In this document: piece by piece, positions 18,458-28,404 of the stretch | Layout of the letters: each line of letters opens with the position of its first letter | How positions within the stretch are numbered: position 1 is the first letter of the stretch | DNA from: Frondihabitans sp. 762G35 | GTDB lineage: Bacteria > Actinomycetota > Actinomycetes > Actinomycetales > Microbacteriaceae | Reading direction: 5' to 3' | DNA: 64,000 nucleotides | Assembly: GCF_002074055.1 (NCBI RefSeq) | Contig: NZ_CP014619.1 | Location: 372,001-436,000, forward strand | Program-made: the position numbers and the translations under genes | Notes under the pieces: generated by a model | What the model was told of the DNA's origin: nothing | The model's database searches: none | What the model saw: only the letters and a program-made list of their open reading frames with translations

Positions 18458-19548
18458 CATCCACCAGCCCCGCACCCACCCTGGAGCGCCTCGGCGAGGG
18501 CGCCGTCGTCGAGCTCGACGGCGTCGTCAAGGAGTACTCCGGTTCTCGCGCCCTCGACGGACTCAGCCTCCGCATCGAGCCCGGCGAGCTGGTCGCCCTG
18601 CTCGGCCCCTCCGGCTGCGGCAAGACGACGGCGCTGCGCTCGCTCGCCGGCCTCGAGCAGATCACGGAGGGCTCGATCCGCATCGACGGCGTCGACGTCG
18701 CCTCGACCCCGGTCAATCGCCGCGACATCGGCATGGTCTTCCAGCAGTACTCGCTGTTCCCGCACATGACGGTGCGGCAGAACGTCGAGTTCGGCCTGGA
18801 GATGCGCAAGGTCGACTCCGCGTCCCGGAAGCTCCGGGCCGTCGAGGCGCTCGAGATGGTCGGCCTCGACCACCTCGCGGCGCGCTACGCCCACCAGCTC
18901 TCCGGCGGTCAGCAGCAGCGGGTCGCCCTCGCGCGCGCGCTCGTGACCCGGCCGCGCGTGCTCCTGCTCGACGAGCCCCTGTCGGCCCTCGACGCCAAGG
19001 TGCGGGTCGGGCTGCGCGAGGAGATCCGCAGGATCCAGACCGAGCTCGGCATCACCACCCTCTTCGTCACCCACGACCAGGAGGAGGCCCTGGCCGTCGC
19101 CGATCGGGTCGCCGTCATGCGCGCGGGCGAGATCGAGCAGATCGGCACGCCCGAGCAGCTCTACCTGACGCCCTCCACCGCCTTCGTCGCCGACTTCGTC
19201 GGGGTCAGCAACAGGATGCGCGGGGACCTGCGCTCGGGCGCGATCACCGTCCGCGGGGCGACCCTCCCGTCGATCGATCCGACGCTTCCCGACGGACCCG
19301 TGATCGCCTACGTGCGCCCCGAGGACATCGCCTTCGTGCCGGTCGGGGAGTCCGGCCCCGGCGATCTCCACGGGCACGTCGCCTCGACGAGCTTCCTCGG
19401 CTCGCTCCGCCGGACGAGCGTCCGCCTCGACGACGACACCATCGTCGCCGTGCAGCACGGAGTGGAGCAGCAGTTCCTCTTCGGCGACGCGGTCGCGCTG
19501 CGGCTCGCGGGGCGCGCGGTGGCCTCGGCGCCGCTCCCCGCCGAGTAA
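18454..19548 (+). CDS. ABC transporter ATP-binding protein with TOBE domain
   Basis: A 364-residue ATPase of the PotA/FbpC/PhnT class. It has Walker A GPSGCGKTT (about residue 50), signature [15 protein letters not shown], Walker B LLLDEPLSALD, and switch histidine FVTHDQEEA. The last 100 residues form a TOBE-like regulatory domain (VIAYVRPEDIAF). It energises the two permeases upstream, with which it overlaps by 4 bp, and closes the operon that faces the phosphonatase-like gene. Confidence 0.9.
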   Translation: MTSTSPAPTLERLGEGAVVELDGVVKEYSGSRALDGLSLRIEPGELVALLGPSGCGKTTALRSLAGLEQITEGSIRIDGVDVASTPVNRRDIGMVFQQYSLFPHMTVRQNVEFGLEMRKVDSASRKLRAVEALEMVGLDHLAARYAHQLSGGQQQRVALARALVTRPRVLLLDEPLSALDAKVRVGLREEIRRIQTELGITTLFVTHDQEEALAVADRVAVMRAGEIEQIGTPEQLYLTPSTAFVADFVGVSNRMRGDLRSGAITVRGATLPSIDPTLPDGPVIAYVRPEDIAFVPVGESGPGDLHGHVASTSFLGSLRRTSVRLDDDTIVAVQHGVEQQFLFGDAVALRLAGRAVASAPLPAE

Positions 19549-19636
19549 GAGGCGACCAATAGGCTGGACACGCCACTCGAGACACCGGAAGCCGTCACGA
19601 CGGCCGCGACGAAGCGGCCACGGGGCAGACGAGGTA

Positions 19637-19650
19637 TCTTGATATCGAGA
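19637..19650. promoter_or_regulatory. Palindromic operator upstream of isocitrate dehydrogenase
   Basis: TCTTGATATCGAGA is a 14-bp palindrome with one mismatched pair, 40 bp before the isocitrate dehydrogenase start. Palindromes of this TTGATATC type occur upstream of citric-acid-cycle genes in actinobacteria, where MarR-family regulators such as Streptomyces TamR act. Identifying the regulator here is inference, and I found no MarR gene in the window. Confidence 0.4.
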
Positions 19651-19689
19651 CAATGCTGTGTCCGAAGTTCCTAAGGAGTCGTCACGACC

Positions 19690-21900
<2,211 letters not shown>

Positions 21901-21934
21901 CGACGACGTCGTGCGGCCTCGGGTCGCGAACGCC

Positions 21935-21968
21935 CGAACACCCTCGACCTTCCGGTCGGGGGTGTTCG
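21935..21968 (+). terminator. Terminator hairpin after icd
   Basis: A 15-bp stem from CGAACACCC through TCGACC, a TTCC loop, and the matching GGTCGG GGGTGTTCG, with one G-T pair. It begins 35 bp after the icd stop. There is no long T-run, which is usual in high-GC terminators. Confidence 0.75.
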
Positions 21969-22002
21969 TCGTCGGGCCGCCGTCTTCCATCGTGGACCGC
22001 TC

Positions 22003-22035
22003 TTGACTTTTGTTTGTTAGGGCAATTTACTAACA
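22003..22035 (+). promoter_or_regulatory. Promoter and ROK operator of the GlcNAc operon
   Basis: TTGACT (22003-22008) and TTTACT (22026-22031) form a -35/-10 pair with 17-bp spacing. An inverted repeat TGTTAG-N9-CTAACA (22015-22020 and 22030-22035) overlaps the spacer and -10. It directly precedes the ROK gene, so autoregulation by that protein is likely (inference). Confidence 0.65.
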
Positions 22036-22073
22036 CCACCGGGCCGTGGTGCCCCGAGCGAGAGCGAGCGGCC

Positions 22074-23231
22074 GTGTCGGACGACGTGGTGACCAGCGCG
22101 CAGGAGGCGGTCGCCCCGCGCCGCCGCCGCGTCTCGATCAAGGCGCTGCCGCAGCACAACCGCGTTCACAACCGGGCCCTGGTCCTCCAGGCCCTCTTCC
22201 ACCAGGGCGCCATGAGCCGCGCCGACCTCGCCCGCGAGTCCGGTCTGACCCGCCCCACCGTGTCGGTGCTGGTCGCCGAGCTGGCGGCCGACGGGCTCCT
22301 CCGGGAGCTCGGCCCGCGCGAGGACGCCCGCGTCGGCAAGCCGGCCACACTCGTCGAGATCGACGCCGACGCCTTCCACCTGATCGTCCTCGACCTCTCC
22401 AGCGCCGACCGCTTCGTCGGGGCGGTCGTGACCCTCCGCGGCGAGGTCGTCGACCGGGCCGAGATCGACCTCGACGGAGCCGTCCGCGAGGACGCCATCG
22501 GGCGCGTCGTCCGACTGGGAGAGCGTCTCTCGGCTCTGACGACGCGACGGCTCCTCGGCATCGGCGTCGGCTCGCCGGGCATCGTGGACGACCGAGGCGT
22601 CGTGCGCGAGGCGCTCCACCTCGAGTGGTTCGACCTCCCGCTGCAGGAGCGACTGGCCGAGCACTTCCGGGTCCCCGTCCGGGTCGCCAACGACGCGAAC
22701 GTCGCCGCGCTCGGCGCGCACACCTTCCGCGAGATCCCCGGGCTCAGCCTCATGGTCGTGACGATCGAGCACGGCGTCGGCGTCGGTCTCCTCATCGGCG
22801 GCGCGCTCGTCGAGGGGGAGCAGTTCTCCGCGGGCGAGATCGGACACGTGACGGTCGACGAGGAGGGCGACCCCTGCGCCTGCGGCCGGCGCGGCTGCCT
22901 CGAGACCGTGATCGGCGCGCGCTCGCTGAGCGACCGCATCCGGGGCCTCGACGGCGAGGCGGTCGACGCGGCGCTGACGGCAGCGGGCAGAGCGCTCGGC
23001 ATCGTCACGGCCCCGGTCATCAGCGCGCTCAACCTCAACGAGGTGGTCCTCTCGGGGCCCTCCGCCCTGCTCGACGGCCCGTTCCTCCGGGCGGCCCTCG
23101 CGACGATCCGCGCACGGACGCTCGCGGCGGTCGGCGACGGCCTGTCGATGCGGACCACGCGCGGCGACACCGATCTCGTGCTGCTCGGCGGCGCCTCCCT
23201 GGTCCTGCGCGCCGAGCTCGGCGTCTTCTGA
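22074..23231 (+). CDS. ROK family transcriptional regulator (GlcNAc operon)
   Basis: A 385-residue ROK repressor: an N-terminal winged helix (MSRADLARESGLTRPTVSVL) followed by a sugar-kinase-like domain with the zinc motif CACGRRGC. It stands first in an operon with a GH20 hexosaminidase and nagB, so N-acetylglucosamine or its 6-phosphate is the probable inducer, as for NagC. The GTG at 22074 was chosen because the promoter ends near 22031. A frame opening at 22014 would begin inside the promoter. GTGs at 22086 and 22089 are alternatives. Its stop overlaps the ATG of a 21-codon permease relic. Confidence 0.85.
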   Translation: MSDDVVTSAQEAVAPRRRRVSIKALPQHNRVHNRALVLQALFHQGAMSRADLARESGLTRPTVSVLVAELAADGLLRELGPREDARVGKPATLVEIDADAFHLIVLDLSSADRFVGAVVTLRGEVVDRAEIDLDGAVREDAIGRVVRLGERLSALTTRRLLGIGVGSPGIVDDRGVVREALHLEWFDLPLQERLAEHFRVPVRVANDANVAALGAHTFREIPGLSLMVVTIEHGVGVGLLIGGALVEGEQFSAGEIGHVTVDEEGDPCACGRRGCLETVIGARSLSDRIRGLDGEAVDAALTAAGRALGIVTAPVISALNLNEVVLSGPSALLDGPFLRAALATIRARTLAAVGDGLSMRTTRGDTDLVLLGGASLVLRAELGVF

Positions 23232-23296
23232 TGCGCCTCCCGATCGTCCACCGCAACCCGGTTCCGGGCCTCTCGGCCGGCGCCGTGAAGGGATAG
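23231..23296 (+). pseudogene. Relic: C-terminal tail of a MalG-type sugar permease
   Basis: A 21-codon frame opening within the stop of the ROK gene (ATG at 23231, overlapping TGA) and ending in GLSAGAVKG. AGAVKG at the extreme C-terminus is the hallmark of MalG-type sugar permeases; the intact permease ending at 9790 closes with LAGAVKG. Nothing else of a permease remains. The simplest explanation is that the genes of a GlcNAc ABC importer once lay between the ROK and hexosaminidase genes and were lost by an internal deletion, leaving the last codons and the stop. Confidence 0.6.
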
Positions 23297-23300
23297 CCCC

Positions 23301-24929
23301 GTGATCGCACTCGTCCCCGCCCCCACCTCGCTCGTCGAGGGCACCGGGGTGTTCACGCTCGACCTGAACACCCGAATCATCGCGCCGGAGCCGCTGGCCG
23401 GCACCGTCGCGTGGCTCCAGGGCGCGCTCCGCCCGGCCACCGGCCTGCCGCTGCCCTCGGCGGCCGGTGGCTCCGGCCCGGTCATCGACCTCGGGCTGGC
23501 CCCCGAGCTCCGACCGTCGGAGTACCGGCTCGACGTCACCCCGGACGGCGTTGTCGTGCGGGGCGGCGACGCCGCCGGCGTGTTCCACGGGGTCACGACC
23601 CTGGTGCAGCTCCTGCCGGCCGCCATCTACCGGAAGGCGTTCGTGGCGGGAGTCGAATGGACCGTTCCCGCCGTGTCGATCGTCGACGCTCCGCGGTTCG
23701 GCTGGCGCGGGGCGATGCTCGACGTCGCCCGGCACTTCCTCCCGAAGCGCGACGTGCTGCGGTTCCTCGACCTGATGGCGCTGCACAAGCTCAACACGCT
23801 GCACTGGCACCTGACCGAAGACCAGGGGTGGCGCATCGAGATCCTCCGCTACCCGCGGCTGACCGAGATCGGGGCGTGGCGCACGGAGTCGCAGGTCGGC
23901 GTCGGGCCCGATGCTCCTGCCGACGGCCGGCCGCACGGCGGCTTCTACACGCAGGACGACATCCGCGAGGTGGTCGCCTACGCGGCGGCGCTGCACATCG
24001 ACGTCGTCCCCGAGATCGACGTGCCCGGGCACTCGCAGGCGGCCATCGCGGCCTACCCGTTCCTCGGCGTCGGCGGCGAGACCGAGCAGCTCGCGGTCGG
24101 GACGCGCTGGGGCATCATCGAGGACGTCCTGTCGATGGAGGAGACCACGGTCGAGTTCTACCGGAACGTCTTCGACGAGGTGATGGACCTCTTCCCCGGC
24201 CGGTACATCGGCGTCGGCGGTGACGAGTGCCCCAAGGTCCGGTGGCGCGACGACCCGCGCACGCAGCAGCTGATGCGTGCGCGGTCGCTCGACACGGAGG
24301 AGGAGCTGCAGACCTGGTTCATCCGCCGCCTCGACGACCACATCACCGCCCGCGGCCGGCGCCTCTTCGGCTGGGACGAGATCCTGGAGGGCGAGCTCGC
24401 GGAGAGCGCGACCGTCGCCTCGTGGCGCGGCATGACCGGTGCCGTCGTCGCCGCCCGTCGCGGGCACGACGTCGTCGCCTGCCCCGACGACCAGGTCTAC
24501 CTCGACTACCGGCAGTCGACCGACCCGGACGAGCCGATCCCCGTCGCGATCCCGCTCACGGTCGAGGACGTCTACGCGTTCGAACCGGTGCCCGCCGAGC
24601 TGACGGACGAGGAGGCCCGGCACGTCCTGGGCGGCCAGGGCAACATCTGGACCGAGCACATCGACTCGCCGCGCACCCTCGACTACCTCGTGTTCCCGCG
24701 GCTCTCGGCACTCGCCGAGGCGGTCTGGACGACGCGGACGCGCGATTTCTCCGAGTTCGCGCCGCGCCTCGAGGCGCACCTCTCCCGGCTCGACGCGATC
24801 GGCGTCGAGTACCGGCACGCCGCGGGTCCTCTGCCCTGGCAGAAGCGACCCGGGATCGAGGGCCGCCCGTCCACCCGCGAGGAGCGGGCCGCCTACATGG
24901 CCGAGGTCACCGCCACTATCGCCCCGTGA
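23301..24929 (+). CDS. Beta-N-acetylhexosaminidase, glycoside hydrolase family 20
   Basis: A 542-residue GH20 enzyme: an N-terminal GH20b domain (about residues 1-125) and a catalytic barrel beginning RFGWRGAMLDVARHF. The acid/base pair is in YIGVGGDECP (Asp 308, Glu 309), and HWHLTEDQGWR and WRGMTG are further family blocks. There is no signal peptide, so it acts in the cytoplasm on imported chitobiose or N-glycan fragments, releasing GlcNAc. It starts at GTG 23301, and nagB follows 71 bp downstream. Its own importer appears to have been deleted. Confidence 0.92.
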   Translation: MIALVPAPTSLVEGTGVFTLDLNTRIIAPEPLAGTVAWLQGALRPATGLPLPSAAGGSGPVIDLGLAPELRPSEYRLDVTPDGVVVRGGDAAGVFHGVTTLVQLLPAAIYRKAFVAGVEWTVPAVSIVDAPRFGWRGAMLDVARHFLPKRDVLRFLDLMALHKLNTLHWHLTEDQGWRIEILRYPRLTEIGAWRTESQVGVGPDAPADGRPHGGFYTQDDIREVVAYAAALHIDVVPEIDVPGHSQAAIAAYPFLGVGGETEQLAVGTRWGIIEDVLSMEETTVEFYRNVFDEVMDLFPGRYIGVGGDECPKVRWRDDPRTQQLMRARSLDTEEELQTWFIRRLDDHITARGRRLFGWDEILEGELAESATVASWRGMTGAVVAARRGHDVVACPDDQVYLDYRQSTDPDEPIPVAIPLTVEDVYAFEPVPAELTDEEARHVLGGQGNIWTEHIDSPRTLDYLVFPRLSALAEAVWTTRTRDFSEFAPRLEAHLSRLDAIGVEYRHAAGPLPWQKRPGIEGRPSTREERAAYMAEVTATIAP

Positions 24930-25000
24930 CGCGCGGGGCGAGCCGTCGCCCGTCCCGTCGCTCGCCCCGCCCCGTCGCCCCGTCGAAAGGACCCCACCCG

Positions 25001-25786
25001 GTGGAGATCATCATCCTGCCCACGCCCGACGAGGTCGGCCGCGTGGCCGCCTCCCTCATCGCCTCCGTCGTGCGCGCGAAGCCCGACGCCGTCCTCGGCC
25101 TCGCCACGGGCTCGTCTCCGCTCGGCATCTACCGGTCGCTCGCGGAGCGCGTCCGGGCGGGCGAGCTGGATCTGACGGGAGTCTCCGGCTTCGCCCTCGA
25201 CGAGTACGTGGGGATCCCGCTCGAGCACCCGGAGTCGTACGCCTCCGTCATCGCCCGCGACGTCACGGGGCCGCTCGGTCTCGATCCCGCCAGGGTGCAC
25301 GTGCCCGACGGTCGCGCCGCGGACCTCGAGGCGGCGACGCAGCGCTACGACGACGACATCGCGGCCGCCGGCGGCGTCGACATCCAGATCCTCGGGATCG
25401 GGGCCAACGGGCACATCGGCTTCAACGAGCCGACGTCGTCCTTCGCGTCGCGGACCAGGATCAAGACCCTCGCGCCCGAGACGCGTCGGGCCAACGCGCG
25501 GTTCTTCGACGACCCCGACGATGTCCCCACGCACTGCCTGACCCAGGGGCTCGGCACGATCCTCGACGCGCGCCGGGTCGTGCTCGTGGCCCAGGGGCCG
25601 GACAAGGCCCGGGCGGTGGCGGCGGCCGTCGAGGGTCCGCTGTCGGCCCTCTGCCCGGGATCGGCGCTGCAGCTCCACCGGCACGCGACGATCGTCGTCG
25701 ACGAAGCGGCCGCCGCCGAGCTGACCCTGGCCGACTACTACCGCTACACCTACGCCCACAAGCCGGCCTGGCAGCGGTTCGAGTGA
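25001..25786 (+). CDS. nagB: Glucosamine-6-phosphate deaminase
   Basis: A 261-residue NagB. It converts glucosamine 6-phosphate to fructose 6-phosphate and ammonia, delivering GlcNAc carbon to glycolysis. Conserved blocks are LATGSSPLGIY (phosphate binding), FALDEYVG with the catalytic Asp near residue 66, and GIGANGHIGFNEP. The GTG at 25001 has GAAAGG 11 bp ahead. It is the last gene of the ROK-GH20-nagB operon. The enzyme for the preceding step, NagA, is encoded separately at 31881-33032. Confidence 0.94.
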   Translation: MEIIILPTPDEVGRVAASLIASVVRAKPDAVLGLATGSSPLGIYRSLAERVRAGELDLTGVSGFALDEYVGIPLEHPESYASVIARDVTGPLGLDPARVHVPDGRAADLEAATQRYDDDIAAAGGVDIQILGIGANGHIGFNEPTSSFASRTRIKTLAPETRRANARFFDDPDDVPTHCLTQGLGTILDARRVVLVAQGPDKARAVAAAVEGPLSALCPGSALQLHRHATIVVDEAAAAELTLADYYRYTYAHKPAWQRFE

Positions 25787-25859
25787 CGCCGGGCGGCGTC
25801 TTCCTGCCCGCCGGAGAGCCGGTCGTGGTTGGCTGGATCGACACCGTGGGAGGCACAGC

Positions 25860-26474
25860 ATGCGAGTTCTCGTTCTCGGAGCGACCGGAGGCACCGGCCG
25901 GTTCGTCCTGACCAGCGCGCTCGCCGCGGGGCACGAGGTCACCGCGCTCGTCCGCGACCCGGCCGCGCTGGGCGACGTCGACGGGGTGCGGGTGATCGTC
26001 GGCGACGCGACCTCCGAGGCCGACGTCCAAAAGGCGGTCGACGGGCAGGAGGCGATCCTCAACGCTCTCGGGTCGCGGAACCTCCGCCGCCCCGTGGAGG
26101 CCGAGTCGACGTCCGTCCTGGTGCCCGCGGCCGTCGAGGCCGGGGTGCGACGGCTCGTCGTCTGCTCCGCCTTCGGCGTGGGCGACACGGCCGACGACGC
26201 CGGCGCGCTGCCGCGCCTCTTCTTCCGCACCGTCCTCGGGGCGGTCTACGACGCCAAGGAGATCGCCGACCGGGCCGTGCGCGAGTCGCCGCTCGACTGG
26301 ACGCTCGCCTACCCGACGCGACTCGTCGACACTCCCGCGACCGGGCGGCTCCTGACGGTCGAGAGCTTCTCGGGGACCGGCCGCGTCCCGCGCGCCGACG
26401 TCGCCCGCTTCATGGTCGACCAGCTGGGATCGGCCGAGTGGTCGCGGAAGACGGTGATCGTCAGCGGTCGTTGA
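25860..26474 (+). CDS. NAD(P)-binding epimerase-like protein (SDR, atypical)
   Basis: A 204-residue Rossmann-fold protein of the NmrA/YwnB type. The dinucleotide loop is GATGGTGRFV (residues 8-17), and a second strand leads to TALVRDPAAL. It lacks the YxxxK catalytic pair of classical dehydrogenases, as is common in this group, whose members act as NAD(P)H-binding reductases or redox sensors. The ATG at 25860 follows GGGAGGCACAGC. It stands alone, 73 bp after nagB and converging with ridA, and gives no clue to its substrate. Confidence 0.8.
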   Translation: MRVLVLGATGGTGRFVLTSALAAGHEVTALVRDPAALGDVDGVRVIVGDATSEADVQKAVDGQEAILNALGSRNLRRPVEAESTSVLVPAAVEAGVRRLVVCSAFGVGDTADDAGALPRLFFRTVLGAVYDAKEIADRAVRESPLDWTLAYPTRLVDTPATGRLLTVESFSGTGRVPRADVARFMVDQLGSAEWSRKTVIVSGR

Positions 26475-26505
26475 TCGTCAGCGGTCGCTGACGACCCTCC
26501 CTCTC

Positions 26506-26913
26506 TCAGCCGAGGACGGCCAGCGCGTCGATCTCGACGAGCATGGCCTCGTTCGGCAGCTCGACGAACACCGTGGTGCGCGTCGGGTACACCCCGGACG
26601 GCACGTTCGCCTCGAGGTAGTCGGCGTACGCGGCGTTCATCTCCGGGAAGTCGCTGCGCGTCGTGAGGAAGACCCGGAGCGACAGGACGTCCTCGAACGA
26701 CCCGCCCGCCGCCTCCACGACGGCCCGGACGTTGTCGAGCGTGCGCCGCGTCTGCGACGTCAGGTCGCCCGGGAAGAGGTAGGCGCCGGAGGCGGGATCC
26801 TGCGGGCCCTGATCCGACACGGCGAGGATCGCGCCCTTGCGGACCCCCTGCGAGAATGTCGTGAGCGGCGTGGGAGCCCCCTCGGTGACGACGGGGGTCT
26901 TGCTGTCGGTCAT
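26506..26913 (-). CDS. RidA family enamine/imine deaminase
   Basis: A 135-residue RidA (YjgF/YER057c/UK114) protein. It hydrolyses reactive 2-aminoacrylate and related imines to keto acids and ammonia, protecting PLP enzymes. The key arginine that holds the carboxylate is visible in YPTRTTVFVELP near the C-terminus. It is divergently transcribed from a D-serine dehydratase/D-threonine aldolase-like PLP enzyme, whose reaction could generate exactly such an enamine. I chose the ATG at 26913; an ATG at 26925 would add four residues. Confidence 0.88.
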   Translation of the reverse strand: MTDSKTPVVTEGAPTPLTTFSQGVRKGAILAVSDQGPQDPASGAYLFPGDLTSQTRRTLDNVRAVVEAAGGSFEDVLSLRVFLTTRSDFPEMNAAYADYLEANVPSGVYPTRTTVFVELPNEAMLVEIDALAVLG

Positions 26914-27027
26914 GGTGCGGTCCATTCTGTGTCGGAGCGGCGCCGTCGATACCCGGCGCTCAGGGCACGGTACTGCACGCGATCCGGCACCGGATCACGG
27001 CCACGACACGATCACGACAGGAATCCC

Positions 27028-28290
27028 ATGACCGCCGGCACGGACAGCCCCTCGAAGATCGCCTTCACCGGGAGGGCGTGGCCGGTGCCGCTCGGGGAAC
27101 TTCCCACGCCCGTGCTCACGCTCGACCAGGCCGCGCTGACGCACAACGTCGACACGATGTCCGAGTGGTGCAGAGCGTCCGGCGTCGACCTCGCCCCGCA
27201 CGGCAAGACGACCATGGCGCCCGCGGTCTGGCAGCAGCAGCTCGACGCCGGCGCCTGGGGGATCACGGTCGCGACCGCGTACCAGGCGGCCGTCGCGCGG
27301 GAGGCCGGGGTCGAACGGATCATCCTCGCCGGAACCACCTTCGCCCCCGACGCCCTCGCGCTCCTCGCCGAGCCGGGCGCCGACGTCCTGATGTGGCTCG
27401 ACTCCGTCGACGGCGTCCGCCTCGTCGACGACGCCCTCGGCCGGGTCGGACCCGCGCGCCAGCTCCCGATCCTGGTCGAGCTCGGCGCCCCCGGCGGCCG
27501 GACCGGGGCCCGCACCATCGAGGTCGCGCTCGAGGTCGCCCGCGCCGTCCTCGCCGCGGAGAACCTCGTGCTCGCCGGAGTCGCCGGTTACGAGGGCGCC
27601 CTCAGCCACGGCACCGACGGCTCCGCTCTGCAGCTCATCGACGACTACCTCGCCTCGCTCATCGAGTTCCGCGACGTCCTCGACGGCGACGCCTTCGCCG
27701 ACTGGCTCGCGCGCGGCGGCGACGTCATCGTGACCGCAGGAGGCAGCGTCTACTTCGACCGTGTCGTCGAGGCCCTCGGGTTCCGGCACGACCCCGAGGG
27801 CGTGCGAGGTGCCCGCACCCGGGTCGTGCTCCGCTCCGGCGCGTACGTGACGCACGACCACGACCTCTACCGCCGCCTCACGCCCTTCGGCCGGACGGCG
27901 GGGCCGGAGACGTTCCGCCCCGCGCTCGACCTCTGGGCCAGCGTCGTCTCCCGGCCGGAGCCGACCCTCGCGCTCCTCAACGTCGGTCGCCGCGACACCT
28001 CCGACGACGAGGGGATGCCGCTGCCGGTCCGGGCCTACCGTCTCGTGGACGGGGAGCACCGACCGGTCTCGGACGCCGTCGAGGGCGCGGTCGTCACGGC
28101 CCTCAACGACCAGCACGCGTTCGTGCGACTCCCCGTCGGCTCCGAGCTCGCGGTGGGCGACCTGGTGCGGCTCGGGATCTCGCACCCGTGCACCACCCTC
28201 GACAAGTGGGCGAGCATCGCGGTGATCGCCGACGGGCGGGGCGGGCCGGCGCTGCCCGTGGTGACGGGGAGCGTCGTCACGCGGTTCTGA
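27028..28290 (+). CDS. PLP-dependent D-serine dehydratase-like / amino acid deaminase
   Basis: A 420-residue fold-type III PLP enzyme of the D-threonine aldolase/eukaryotic-type D-serine dehydratase family. An alanine-racemase-like barrel carries the PLP lysine in APHGKTTM (Lys 60). The C-terminal domain has the zinc ligands in ISHPCTT (His, Cys). Members deaminate D-serine or D-threonine, or cleave beta-hydroxy D-amino acids. A divergent ridA gene 114 bp away supports an enamine-producing dehydratase. The ATG at 27028 was chosen; the frame is open further upstream but contains the probable promoter. Confidence 0.82.
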   Translation: MTAGTDSPSKIAFTGRAWPVPLGELPTPVLTLDQAALTHNVDTMSEWCRASGVDLAPHGKTTMAPAVWQQQLDAGAWGITVATAYQAAVAREAGVERIILAGTTFAPDALALLAEPGADVLMWLDSVDGVRLVDDALGRVGPARQLPILVELGAPGGRTGARTIEVALEVARAVLAAENLVLAGVAGYEGALSHGTDGSALQLIDDYLASLIEFRDVLDGDAFADWLARGGDVIVTAGGSVYFDRVVEALGFRHDPEGVRGARTRVVLRSGAYVTHDHDLYRRLTPFGRTAGPETFRPALDLWASVVSRPEPTLALLNVGRRDTSDDEGMPLPVRAYRLVDGEHRPVSDAVEGAVVTALNDQHAFVRLPVGSELAVGDLVRLGISHPCTTLDKWASIAVIADGRGGPALPVVTGSVVTRF

Positions 28291-28291
28291 G

Positions 28292-28313
28292 GGCGGCGCG
28301 GCGCCGCGCCGCC
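28292..28313. terminator. Perfect GC palindrome after the PLP enzyme
   Basis: Eleven bases GGCGGCGCGGC followed at once by their complement, starting 2 bp after the stop codon. It could form a short-looped hairpin and is a plausible terminator element, together with the larger hairpin that follows. Confidence 0.45.
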
Positions 28314-28322
28314 GCCTGGAAT

Positions 28323-28392
28323 GGAAAACGCGGTCTTTCCGGCCGATCCCGACGCTCTCGCGCGAGGAACGACCCGGAAGACCGCGTTTTCC
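28323..28392. repeat. 70-bp palindrome, family B copy 1 (possible bidirectional terminator)
   Basis: Arms GGAAAACGCGGTCTTTCCGG (28323-28342) and CCGGAAGACCGCGTTTTCC (28374-28392), complementary except for one missing base, with a 31-base centre. It lies between two converging genes and ends in TTTT on one side and starts from AAAA on the other, as a two-way terminator would. A diverged relative lies at 46890-46960. Confidence 0.65.
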
Positions 28393-28404
28393 GACGGTGT
28401 CGGC

